The notes: generated from the letters alone by a model not told the origin. 6,296 nucleotides of DNA from an uncultured Altererythrobacter sp. (GCA_937950385.1 CALFEA010000031.1:1-6296), one strand, 5' to 3'. Counted from the stretch's first letter, positions 1 to 6,287 are shown. Program-made: numbers and translations.

Positions 1-9
1 CGCAATCTG

Positions 10-804
10 TCAAGCGTTGAGCGAGATCACCAAGCCTTCTTGGACCCAGCGGCCCAATATGCCGCCTGCTCGCATGGCTGCGTCTTGGGCTTGCTCAGGC
101 GCGGCTGCATCCCCTGCGAGCATCATGCATATCTCGCCGTAGCTTTGCCCGGCGCGCACAGCATTCAGCACAGTAATTTCTTCTGGCGATACCATTTGAA
201 AGGTCGGACGCTCATCCTCACGCCAAACCAAAACGCCCTTTTTGTCTGCAGGCGGCTCTTTTGCTAAACGCGGCCGCATAGCTTTGTCTTGGTCCAGTGA
301 TTTCCACATTGCGTTAAGGTCATAATCCACCAAGCCGCCCGCCAAATCGGGCACCAATTCAATGGTCAGCCTGAGCCATTGCGCCTCATCAAACTCGCTG
401 GTTACCAGGCCGAACTGATCCAGAGTAATTGGCGCGCTATCAGCGGCAGAAAATGCCGCCAGCATGGTCCATTCCAGCCATGCGAGCTCTGCCACTTCAG
501 GGGAATCGGTGAAAAACGCAGCACAGGTTTCAGCAAATCCTGCGCCCGCATCATCAATCGTCCAACTGGCACAAGGCTGCGCGATTATGTGATTGATGGC
601 GGCTTGTTTGAACGGGCCTTCGCCTGCCCATTCTTCTGTCTTGATGAAAGTCGCGCGCAAAGCCTCAACCAGTGCATTGCGGTAATTGCCGCGGTAAACA
701 TTGAGGCCTGCAGCATGCCTATTGCCCCAACCTTTCGGCATAGCGGCGCCTTCATCCAGCACATTGTCCATGAAGCTCTTTTGCATATCAGCCAAAGACA
801 TCAT
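10..804 (-). CDS. bufC: BufC/HvfC-type partner protein (DUF2063)
   Basis: A 264-residue protein of the DUF2063 family (annotated 'putative DNA-binding domain'), known as the partner of MNIO/DUF692 enzymes in methanobactin-like and bufferin RiPP pathways, where it helps present the precursor to the enzyme. The N-terminal helical domain holds the family signature around residues 33-53 (GLNVYRGNYRNALVEAL), including the conserved R-x-N-Y core. The C-terminal part (about 205-262) looks like a small winged-helix or recognition-type fold. No signal peptide or membrane segment is seen, so it is cytoplasmic. It overlaps the end of bufB by ATGA (801-804), implying translational coupling. A GGAG lies 5 nt before the first ATG and 8 nt before a second, adjacent ATG (801), so the true start may be one codon later. 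Family assignment is firm; the partner role is inferred from studied relatives. Confidence 0.88.
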   Translation of the reverse strand: MMSLADMQKSFMDNVLDEGAAMPKGWGNRHAAGLNVYRGNYRNALVEALRATFIKTEEWAGEGPFKQAAINHIIAQPCASWTIDDAGAGFAETCAAFFTDSPEVAELAWLEWTMLAAFSAADSAPITLDQFGLVTSEFDEAQWLRLTIELVPDLAGGLVDYDLNAMWKSLDQDKAMRPRLAKEPPADKKGVLVWREDERPTFQMVSPEEITVLNAVRAGQSYGEICMMLAGDAAAPEQAQDAAMRAGGILGRWVQEGLVISLNA

Positions 805-1658
805 GCTGGCTCCAGCACACCGGCGGCAATATCACGCGCGCGGTCCAGCTCGTTGAGCAATTCCGGCAGAGGCGGAATATTGCCATCGCGTTCAATCATT
901 GTGGCCACCGGCACGCCGGCTGCCGCGAGCATTGCGCATGCCTTGGCATAGAGCGCCCAAACCTCATCAGACACATCATGATCATGCGTATCGATAATGA
1001 TGTCATCGGCGGTTTCACCCAGCGTGTGGCCTGCCAAGTGAATTTGCCGCACCCGGTCGAGCGGCAGCCCGTTCAAATAGTCCGCTGCACTAAAGCCGTG
1101 ATTGCGCGCGCTGACGAAGATATTGTTCACATCTAGCAGCAGATAACAGCCTGTGCGGCGCGTCATTTCTGACAAAAATGCCCATTCGCTCAGCTCATCC
1201 TGCGGGAAAGTGAGATAGCTGGATGGATTTTCAAACAGCATCGGACGGCCCAAAGCATCCTGAGCCCGGTCAATATTGGCGCAAACCACATCCAGCGCCT
1301 CGCCCGTTAACGGCATTGGCAGCAAATCATGGCTGTTATGGGCCGATGTGCGCGTCCAGCACAAATGATCCGACACCCACAAGGGATTTACGCGCCGCTC
1401 CAGCTGTTTCAGCTTTTTTAGATAATCACCGTCCAAACCGCCTGCCGATCCAATCGACATAGAGACGCCGTGGATGATGACCTCATGCTTTTCGCGCACT
1501 TCTTCCAAAACGCGCAGCATCCGCCCGCCTTCGACCATATAGTTTTCAGAGATAACCTCGACGAAATCAACCGGTATATTGCCGCTTAGAAAGTCATCGA
1601 AATGCGTGCGCCTCAGGCCAAGGCCAAATCCGGCAAAAGGTTTGATGCGGCGTGTCAT
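801..1658 (-). CDS. bufB: BufB, MNIO (DUF692) multinuclear iron oxidative enzyme
   Basis: A 285-residue DUF692/MNIO family protein. These TIM-barrel enzymes hold two or three iron ions and use oxygen to rebuild cysteines of a ribosomal peptide; MbnB makes oxazolone/thioamide, and bufferin-type members make thiooxazole rings. Likely metal ligands and family motifs are visible: HGVSMSIGS (His63), VSDHLCW (Asp97, His98), ENPSSYL (Glu143), LLDVNNI (Asp176, Asn178), Asn-His at 186-187, IHLAGH (His207, His211), DTHDHD (Asp223, His225, His227) and MIERDGNIP (Glu256). I chose the ATG at 1658: it has an AGGA 9 nt upstream (1668-1671) and gives a normal family length. The frame is open up to a TTG at 1739, but that codon has no ribosome site and lies inside the predicted promoter. 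The likely substrate is the divergent bufA product; bufC overlaps the 3' end. Confidence 0.92.
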   Translation of the reverse strand: MTRRIKPFAGFGLGLRRTHFDDFLSGNIPVDFVEVISENYMVEGGRMLRVLEEVREKHEVIIHGVSMSIGSAGGLDGDYLKKLKQLERRVNPLWVSDHLCWTRTSAHNSHDLLPMPLTGEALDVVCANIDRAQDALGRPMLFENPSSYLTFPQDELSEWAFLSEMTRRTGCYLLLDVNNIFVSARNHGFSAADYLNGLPLDRVRQIHLAGHTLGETADDIIIDTHDHDVSDEVWALYAKACAMLAAAGVPVATMIERDGNIPPLPELLNELDRARDIAAGVLEPA

Positions 1659-1667
1659 ATAGATATG

Positions 1668-1671
1668 TCCT
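1668..1671 (-). promoter_or_regulatory. Ribosome binding site that decides the bufB start
   Basis: AGGA on the minus strand, 9 nt before the ATG at 1658. No comparable site precedes the upstream in-frame TTG at 1739, so this site supports the 285-residue form. Confidence 0.6.
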
Positions 1672-1721
1672 AGCAGGTTTCGCGCGCGGGTTTCATTTAT
1701 AGATGCGCTGTCCCTATGGGT

Positions 1722-1747
1722 TTCGCAAATCACCGCCAAAGCGTTAC
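1722..1747 (-). promoter_or_regulatory. Predicted SigF-type ECF promoter for bufBC
   Basis: Read on the minus strand: GTAACG (1747-1742) as -35, a 16-nt spacer, then CGAA (1725-1722) as -10. It matches the opposing promoter at 1781-1806 in sequence and exact spacing except for the sixth -35 base. From memory, the Caulobacter SigF consensus is GTAACC-N16-CGAA. Transcription would start near 1714-1716, leaving a leader of about 57 nt before bufB. The presence of the matching sigma factor gene in the window supports it. It is not experimentally proven. Confidence 0.7.
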
Positions 1748-1752
1748 ATCAC

Positions 1753-1772
1753 AAAAAAATGCATAAAAAAAA
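1753..1772. other. Paired A-tracts between the divergent promoters
   Basis: A7 at 1753-1759 and A8 at 1765-1772 lie between the two predicted -35 elements (1747 and 1781), with centres about 12 bp apart. A-rich DNA just upstream of -35 is common at ECF promoters. Here one stretch could serve both directions as an UP-like or bent element. The role is inferred. Confidence 0.5.
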
Positions 1773-1780
1773 CGAGCGCT

Positions 1781-1806
1781 GTAACCGTATCAGGAAATGG
1801 GACGAA
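1781..1806 (+). promoter_or_regulatory. Predicted SigF-type ECF promoter for bufA-doxX-sigF-nrsF
   Basis: GTAACC (1781-1786) as -35, a 16-nt spacer, and CGAA (1803-1806) as -10, agreeing with the Caulobacter SigF promoter pattern as I recall it. Transcription would start near 1812-1814, giving a leader of about 90 nt before bufA. An inverted near-copy at 1722-1747 points the other way. The encoded sigma factor (2707-3237) is the likely user, making the operon autoregulated. Confidence 0.75.
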
Positions 1807-1816
1807 TGACATAACA

Positions 1817-1837
1817 GCTGCGGCACACTGCCACAGC
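1817..1837 (+). other. Stem-loop at the predicted 5' end of the bufA transcript
   Basis: GCTGCGGC (1817-1824) pairs with GCCACAGC (1830-1837) around a 5-nt ACACT loop: eight positions with a single C-A mismatch. It begins only a few bases after the predicted transcription start, where such hairpins often protect mRNA. As DNA it is also a dyad that could act as an operator. No function is shown. Confidence 0.5.
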
Positions 1838-1861
1838 GACCTGAACCAAAATACGAATACC

Positions 1862-1887
1862 AACCCCTAATTCCTAACCCTAATTCC
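1862..1887 (+). repeat. Tandem 13-nt repeat in the bufA leader
   Basis: Two adjacent 13-nt units (1862-1874 and 1875-1887) match at 11 of 13 positions; the last ten bases, CCCTAATTCC, are identical. The repeat ends 6 nt before the bufA ribosome site. It may be slippage-derived or a binding site. There is no evidence for a role. Confidence 0.6.
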
Positions 1888-1904
1888 AAAACGGAGAGAA
1901 CCCC

Positions 1905-2189
1905 ATGAACAAAACATCATTCGCTCAAATCGCTGGCCTTGCAATGACAGCCGGCATCGCTGCTGGTCTTGCAGCCACACCGGTTGCTGCACAAAGCGGC
2001 GCAAAAGAAAAATGCTACGGTGTTGCCAAAGCTGGTAAGAATGATTGCGCCGCTGGACCGGGCACAAGCTGTCAGGGTACATCGACCCGCGATTATCAAG
2101 GCAATGCATGGACTTATGTCAAAAAAGGCAGCTGCGTCTCGATCAAAACTCCAAAGGGCGCTGGCTCTTTGAAGCCTGTAAAACGCTAA
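1905..2189 (+). CDS. bufA: BufA, bufferin-type RiPP precursor (DUF2282), exported
   Basis: A 94-residue secreted peptide of the DUF2282 type, the precursor class of bufferins, which are MNIO-modified peptides that bind copper in the periplasm. Residues 1-29 form a Sec signal peptide: Asn-Lys start, an Ala/Gly/Leu-rich core, and likely cleavage after VAA (27-29). The mature part of about 65 residues is basic and carries four cysteines at 37, 48, 56 and 77, in the contexts KEKCYG, KNDCA, TSCQG and GSCVS. In studied bufferins some of the cysteines become thiooxazoles and others may pair; which ones here is unknown. A strong GGAGAG site (1893-1898) lies 6 nt before the ATG, fitting a highly made product. 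It is the first gene of a four-gene operon behind a predicted SigF-type promoter, and is divergent from its likely modifying pair bufBC. Confidence 0.88.
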   Translation: MNKTSFAQIAGLAMTAGIAAGLAATPVAAQSGAKEKCYGVAKAGKNDCAAGPGTSCQGTSTRDYQGNAWTYVKKGSCVSIKTPKGAGSLKPVKR

Positions 2190-2217
2190 GTTAGCAGCCA
2201 ACCGAAGTAGGTGATTT

Positions 2218-2682
2218 ATGAGCAGCGTAATTTCTTTATATGACCGCATAATTGGCCTTTTGTCAGGCCGGTTTTTTGAAGGACTTGCGCTGCTCGCCAC
2301 CCGCATCGCATTGGCCGGTATCTTCTGGCGATCTTACAAACAAAAGATCGTCGAAGGCAGCTGGTTCGATATCGATCCCTTCACCTACGAATTGTTCGAG
2401 AACGAATTTTCGGGCCTTCCCCTAGCCTCCTCCATCGCAGTTCCGATCACGACCTATGCAGAATTCATCCTGCCAATCCTTGTATTTCTGGGAATAGGCA
2501 CGCGGTTTGGCGCATTGGGCTTGTTGATCATGACGATGGTCATTCAATTGTTCGTCTTCCCAACGTCTGCGCATTTCTTTGGCTGGGCGATTACAACCGG
2601 CGCCTTGGCCTTGATCCTAATTGGACGCGGCGGTGGGATCTTCTCTATCGACCAATTCGCCAATCTGGCGCGCGCGAAGTAA
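2218..2682 (+). CDS. DoxX-family membrane protein (BufD-like)
   Basis: A 154-residue integral membrane protein of the DoxX family with about four helices (roughly residues 18-37, 68-92, 96-114 and 120-136). The family signs are Arg29 in the first helix (LLATRIALAGIFW), the following amphipathic stretch with WFDIDP, and TTYAEFILPILVFLGIGTR before the third helix. DoxX proteins accompany DUF2282/DUF692/DUF2063 genes in many proteobacteria, where the fourth gene is called bufD. A role in export, quinone-linked redox chemistry or thiol balance has been suggested but not settled. It begins 28 nt after bufA with an AGTAGGTG ribosome site and is followed 24 nt later by the sigma factor gene. No separate promoter is evident in either short gap. 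The family is sure; the role is not. Confidence 0.85.
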   Translation: MSSVISLYDRIIGLLSGRFFEGLALLATRIALAGIFWRSYKQKIVEGSWFDIDPFTYELFENEFSGLPLASSIAVPITTYAEFILPILVFLGIGTRFGALGLLIMTMVIQLFVFPTSAHFFGWAITTGALALILIGRGGGIFSIDQFANLARAK

Positions 2683-2706
2683 GCTGCCAAAAGGGAGGGC
2701 GAAACA

Positions 2707-3237
2707 ATGATTGCAGATGAAGCCACTCTTGCCCGCCTGATGGTGGCATCACAAAAGGGCGATAAAACCGCCTATAATGTGTTGCTGGCAGAAGCGGGCC
2801 TTTGGCTGGAGCGGTATTTCCGCCGGCGCGTTCCCCCGCATCAATTGGACGATTTGGTGCAAGACGTATTGCTGGCGATCCACAATAAACGCTCTAGCTA
2901 TGATGCAGCCCGCCCGTTTCTGCCATGGCTATCGGCTATTGCGCGCTATCGCTGGGTCGACCACTTGCGCAAAGTTTACAAGCATGAGGCAGACCTCCTC
3001 GAAGATGGCGATGCCTCTGTCGATAGTGACGAGGATGTTGTCGAGGCCCGCGTCAGTCTGGAACGCTTGTTTGTAAACCTGCCGGAAAGCCAAGCCGAAG
3101 TTATCGAGCTGGTAAAAATCGAGGGTCATTCGATCCGCGAAGCCGCTCAAAAAACGGGCCAAAGCGAAAGCTTGGTCAAAGTGAATATTCATCGCGGATT
3201 GAAAAAACTCTCCGCGATTATTGAGAAAGCCGAATGA
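2707..3237 (+). CDS. sigF: ECF RNA polymerase sigma factor, SigF-like
   Basis: A 176-residue two-domain ECF sigma factor. Region 2 covers about residues 10-90, with the core-binding motif LDDLVQDVLLAIH (47-59) and the -10 recognition part FLPWLSAIARYRWVDHLRK (71-89). A short acidic linker (95-111) leads to region 4 (113-172), whose helix-turn-helix is around 139-163 (EGHSIREAAQKTGQSESLVKVNIHRG). A very good AGGGAGGG site lies 7 nt before the ATG. Its 3' end overlaps nrsF by ATGA, typical of sigma/anti-sigma pairs. Pairing with a DUF1109 anti-sigma and with bufferin genes matches Caulobacter SigF, which responds to metal and oxidative stress. It probably reads both GTAAC(C/G)-N16-CGAA sites upstream, so it would control its own operon and bufBC. 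The ECF type is sure; the SigF name rests on context. Confidence 0.9.
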   Translation: MIADEATLARLMVASQKGDKTAYNVLLAEAGLWLERYFRRRVPPHQLDDLVQDVLLAIHNKRSSYDAARPFLPWLSAIARYRWVDHLRKVYKHEADLLEDGDASVDSDEDVVEARVSLERLFVNLPESQAEVIELVKIEGHSIREAAQKTGQSESLVKVNIHRGLKKLSAIIEKAE

Positions 3238-3887
3238 CAATGAATACGCCCTCAACCCGAGAGAACCTAATCGCCAGCCTAACCGAAGGCTTGGAGCCGG
3301 TTCGTCAATTCAAGACCCGCGACGGCGCCCTTTGGGTAGCAGCCGCGGTGGCCGCATCAGGCCTTGGCGTCTTCCTCATCCACGGCTTTTGGCAAGGCAT
3401 GTTTGAAGGCGAGGCAGCCCCGTTTTTCTGGGTGACCAATGGTTTGCTACTGCTGCTGGGCCTCGCAGCAGCAAGCGCCGTTATCGCGATGGCCAGCCCC
3501 AATGTTGGCAATCGCCATGATGCCCCGCGCTGGGCTGCGGCGATGGTTGGCGTCTTGCCATTGGCGGCGCTGATCTCTGCATTTTCCGGCGGTGATGTCA
3601 GTCACAGTACAGAACACGTCTTGGGCTTGCATTGCGTGAAATCATCGCTGATCGCGGCCACGCTAACCGGCGGCGCATTGATCCTTTGGCTGCGGCGCGG
3701 CGCGCCTGTTTCTCTCAACTTGGCTGGCTGGTTTACTGGCCTTGCTGCGGGCGGCCTTGGCACAGCGGTGTTCGGCCTATCTTGCCCACTCGATACAGTG
3801 ATGCATTTGGGCGTCTCGCATATTTTGCCTGTCGCCATTTCGGCCGTAATTGGCCGCGCAATCGTACCTGCGTTGGTGCGCTGGTAA
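3234..3887 (+). CDS. nrsF: NrsF-type membrane anti-sigma factor (DUF1109)
   Basis: A 217-residue DUF1109 protein with six predicted helices (about 33-51, 64-86, 98-117, 135-153, 163-182, 194-214) and a cytoplasmic N-terminus of about 30 residues that would hold the sigma factor. It has only two cysteines, Cys134 and Cys184, 50 residues apart. With the N-terminus inside, both fall at the periplasmic ends of loops 3-4 and 5-6. In Caulobacter NrsF, two conserved cysteines with the same spacing (131 and 181, as I recall) are needed to sense chromate/cadmium stress. His124, His128, His133, His191 and His196 lie close by, so direct metal binding is possible. The start at 3234 overlaps the sigma stop codon; a second ATG at 3240 would shorten it by two residues. 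Loss of inhibition under stress would release SigF. Confidence 0.88.
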   Translation: MTMNTPSTRENLIASLTEGLEPVRQFKTRDGALWVAAAVAASGLGVFLIHGFWQGMFEGEAAPFFWVTNGLLLLLGLAAASAVIAMASPNVGNRHDAPRWAAAMVGVLPLAALISAFSGGDVSHSTEHVLGLHCVKSSLIAATLTGGALILWLRRGAPVSLNLAGWFTGLAAGGLGTAVFGLSCPLDTVMHLGVSHILPVAISAVIGRAIVPALVRW

Positions 3888-3897
3888 GCGGCGCGAT

Positions 3898-3929
3898 TAA
3901 GGGGCGAGAGCGCTTTGCCCTAGCCCTTA
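3898..3929. terminator. Weak inverted repeat between convergent nrsF and asparaginase genes
   Basis: TAAGGG (3898-3903) can pair with CCCTTA (3924-3929), which includes the stop codon of the minus-strand gene. An alternative is GGGC (3902-3905) with GCCC (3917-3920). The loop is long and no clear T-run follows, so this is only a possible bidirectional terminator in a 39-bp convergent gap. Confidence 0.25.
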
Positions 3930-5009
3930 TTCGTCGCCATAAATTGCCACTGACTTAGGCTGGGCGCTGCTCGCCATGCCGCGGTACATTCCCGGCGTGT
4001 CGAAAGCATATCCGATCTGGCCCCATGGCGTGAGATAGATGATACCGCCCGAACCGCCCAAAGCGCCCATTTCGGCAATAACGGCATCGGCGGTTTTCTG
4101 AACGGTCTCAGCGCTTGGCGGGCTTTCGCTCACCTCGGCAGCGATCCGTACCCTTGTGCAAAATTCCTGAGCCACGCCGACACGAATGAAATATTCACCA
4201 GCACCCGTGGCAGAGATACCGCAGCTGCGATTGTCAGCGTAAGTGCCTGCGCCAATGATGGGACTGTCGCCTATGCGGCCCCAGCGCTTGCCGGTCATAC
4301 CGCCCGTTGAAGTGCCAGCGGCAATATTCCCGCTTTCATCCAAGGCAGCTGCGCCAACTGTGCCAAAGCGCCAATCGCGGCCCAAAGCGTCTTGGCCCAT
4401 TGCTTTAGCAGAGCCCTTCGCAGCCGCATTCATCCGCAGTTTAAACGCCTCAAGCGCTTTGACACGGTGCGGCGTTGCAAAATAATCCTGCTCAACCTGC
4501 TCCAAGCCTTGTTCCTGAGAAAACGCATCAGCGCCTGCCCCCGACAATAGAACGTGGCGGCTTTTGTCCATCACTGCGCGGGCAAGCAAAATCGGGTTCT
4601 TGGTGGCGCTGACCCCGGCGGCGGACCCAGCATTGCGAGTGGCGCCTTCCATAATCGAGGAATCAAGCGAGAAGGTTTCCTCCCATGTCAGCACAGCGCC
4701 CTTGCCTGCGTTGAAATTGGGGTCATCTTCCAGCACCATAATGGCCGCGATTACCGCATCTGCCGCATCCCCGCCTTCCGCCAAAATTGCCTCGCCTGCA
4801 TCCAGCGCCTGCGTCAATTTTGCGCGGATCTCAGCATCTTTTTCAGCGGTGATTTTATCGCGTGAGATTGTGCCAGCACCCCCATGGATAACGAGCGACC
4901 AATTCGCCTCTTTCTCGCCGTTCGGTGCGGAATGATCTTCAGCCACCGCGGCAACGGGCAAGATTGCACTGGCCCCCAGCAACATAATCCCCTTTGTCAA
5001 AGCGCGCAT
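3927..5009 (-). CDS. Exported isoaspartyl peptidase / plant-type L-asparaginase
   Basis: A 360-residue Ntn-hydrolase of the type-2 asparaginase family (MEROPS T2), which splits isoaspartyl dipeptides and L-asparagine. It is made as a proenzyme that cuts itself before a threonine. Family marks are VIHGGAGT (40-47), GGDAADAV (79-86), NFNAGKGAV (99-107), the self-cleavage point GTVGAAALD with nucleophile Thr217, TSTGGMTGKRWGRIGD (233-248, with Thr235 and the substrate-binding Arg245/Asp248), GAGTYAD (253-259) and GAGEYFIR (269-276). Residues 1-23 look like a Sec signal peptide with an AVA cleavage site, so it acts in the periplasm or beyond, unlike the cytoplasmic Escherichia coli IaaA. This explains part of its extra length. 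An AAAGGGGA site sits 7 nt before the ATG. It is convergent with nrsF and divergent from ispG, so it is probably transcribed alone; no link to the bufferin genes is evident. Confidence 0.92.
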   Translation of the reverse strand: MRALTKGIMLLGASAILPVAAVAEDHSAPNGEKEANWSLVIHGGAGTISRDKITAEKDAEIRAKLTQALDAGEAILAEGGDAADAVIAAIMVLEDDPNFNAGKGAVLTWEETFSLDSSIMEGATRNAGSAAGVSATKNPILLARAVMDKSRHVLLSGAGADAFSQEQGLEQVEQDYFATPHRVKALEAFKLRMNAAAKGSAKAMGQDALGRDWRFGTVGAAALDESGNIAAGTSTGGMTGKRWGRIGDSPIIGAGTYADNRSCGISATGAGEYFIRVGVAQEFCTRVRIAAEVSESPPSAETVQKTADAVIAEMGALGGSGGIIYLTPWGQIGYAFDTPGMYRGMASSAQPKSVAIYGDE

Positions 5010-5129
5010 GATCGCATCCCCTTTTTAAAACTCGAGCTGCTAATCATCCTCGCAATTGCAGCTTTTATGGCCTAAATGTCAGCCAGATCGCGGCTTATCG
5101 CAAGCGAAAACGGTTTTGGATGATTGCAG
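5010..5129. other. Divergent intergenic gap, asparaginase / ispG
   Basis: A gap of 120 bp that must contain both start regions. I see no convincing -35/-10 pair at standard spacing in either direction, no SigF-type GTAAC motif, and no riboswitch-like structure. Short inverted repeats, such as GCTTATCGCAAGC and AAAACGGTTTT between 5090 and 5120, are too small to interpret. Confidence 0.5.
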
Positions 5130-6287
5130 ATGACGACTAACGGCCCCTCACTTCGCCCTTGGCGCGATATTGAACGGCGCAAGAGCCGCCAGATAATGGT
5201 GGGCGGCACGGCGGTGGGCGGCGATGCCCCCATCACTGTGCAAACCATGACCAACACGCCGACAGAAGATGCGGTTGCAACGCTCGATCAAATCCGCCGG
5301 TGCGAGGATGCAGGCGCGGATATTATCCGGGTGTCCTGCCCCACTGAGGAAAGCACAGCCAGCTTCAAAAAAATCGCCAAGGCCGCCGCTGTGCCTTTGG
5401 TCGCAGACATCCACTTTCACTATAAACGCGCGCTTGAGGCCGCCGATGCAGGCGCAGCCTGTCTGCGGATCAACCCCGGCAATATCGGATCAAGCGCGCG
5501 CGTTGCCGAAGTCGTGCGCGCCGCAAAAGCCAATGGCTGCGCAATCCGTATTGGCGTGAATGCGGGCAGCTTGGAAAAAGACTTGCTGGAAAAATATGGC
5601 GAGCCTTGCCCAGAGGCGCTGATTGAAAGCGCGCTCGATCATATCAAATTGCTGCAAGATCACGATTTTCACGAATATAAGGTCGCGGTTAAAGCCTCCG
5701 ACGTATTCTTGGCAGTTGCCGCCTATCACGGGCTGGCCGAAACAGTGGATTGCCCGCTGCATTTGGGCATCACAGAGGCCGGCGGATTGATTGGCGGAAC
5801 GGTCAAATCTTCGATCGGTATGGGGTCACTATTGTGGGCAGGCATTGGCGATACGATCCGCGTGTCTTTGTCGGCAGAACCCGAAGAAGAAGTGCGCGTG
5901 GGCTTTGAAATGCTCAAAGCCCTCGGCCTGCGCACACGCGGCGTTCGCGTGGTATCCTGCCCCAGCTGCTCTCGCCAAGGCTTCGATGTGATCCGCACGG
6001 TTGAGGCATTGGAAGACCGTTTGCAGCATATCAAAACGCCGCTGTCATTGTCTGTGCTGGGCTGCGTTGTGAACGGCCCGGGCGAAGCGCGCGAGACCGA
6101 TATTGGCCTGACCGGCGGCGGCAAGGGTAAGCATATGGTCTACCTCTCCGGCGTCACCGATCACCATATCGAAAGCAATGACATGCTCGATCATATCGTT
6201 GGGCTGGTTGAAGAAAAAGCCGCCGCGATTGAAGCGGGAGAAGCGACCGCGTTTGATCCCCATGCCGCAAAAGAGCCTGCTGAGTGA
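5130..6287 (+). CDS. ispG: IspG, 4-hydroxy-3-methylbut-2-enyl diphosphate synthase
   Basis: A 385-residue IspG (GcpE), the penultimate enzyme of the MEP isoprenoid pathway. It reduces methylerythritol cyclodiphosphate to HMBPP with a [4Fe-4S] cluster and an outside electron donor (flavodoxin or ferredoxin). An N-terminal TIM barrel (about 15-255) has [38 protein letters not shown] and LGITEAGG motifs. The C-terminal cluster domain has Cys277 and Cys280 ([11 protein letters not shown]), Cys312 ([10 protein letters not shown]) and Glu319, the four expected cluster ligands. This is the two-domain bacterial form at normal length and looks intact. I chose the ATG at 5130, with GGA 9 nt upstream; an in-frame TTG at 5124 would add only two residues. 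It stands apart from the bufferin operons. Confidence 0.97.
   Translation: MTTNGPSLRPWRDIERRKSRQIMVGGTAVGGDAPITVQTMTNTPTEDAVATLDQIRRCEDAGADIIRVSCPTEESTASFKKIAKAAAVPLVADIHFHYKRALEAADAGAACLRINPGNIGSSARVAEVVRAAKANGCAIRIGVNAGSLEKDLLEKYGEPCPEALIESALDHIKLLQDHDFHEYKVAVKASDVFLAVAAYHGLAETVDCPLHLGITEAGGLIGGTVKSSIGMGSLLWAGIGDTIRVSLSAEPEEEVRVGFEMLKALGLRTRGVRVVSCPSCSRQGFDVIRTVEALEDRLQHIKTPLSLSVLGCVVNGPGEARETDIGLTGGGKGKHMVYLSGVTDHHIESNDMLDHIVGLVEEKAAAIEAGEATAFDPHAAKEPAE

Noticed and set aside
400..405. Another GTAACC motif on the minus strand inside bufC
   Set aside because: No CGAA follows at a 16-nt spacing, and it lies within coding sequence with no gene start downstream.
379..951. 190-codon open frame on the plus strand opposite bufC and the bufB end
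   Set aside because: It is antisense to two clearly recognisable genes, resembles no family I know, and has no separate support.
1659..1739. N-terminal extension of bufB from a TTG at 1739
   Set aside because: It has no ribosome site, adds 27 residues not typical of the family, and lies upstream of the predicted transcription start; the ATG at 1658 has an AGGA site.
2185..2195. Palindrome GCTAAGTTAGC over the bufA stop codon as a possible attenuator
   Set aside because: The arms leave a 1-nt loop, too small for a hairpin, and no T-run follows.
1917..2306. 129-codon open frame opposite bufA
   Set aside because: It mirrors the codon bias of bufA and doxX, has no recognisable domain, and covers the well-supported bufA gene.
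4564..4935. Ala/Ser-rich 123-codon open frame opposite the asparaginase gene
   Set aside because: Low-complexity composition typical of the reverse frame of a GC-rich gene; the minus-strand gene has all family motifs.
3927..6287. Functional link between the asparaginase or ispG and the bufferin cluster
   Set aside because: No SigF-type promoter precedes either gene, orientations break operon continuity, and both are common chromosomal genes; adjacency is the only evidence.
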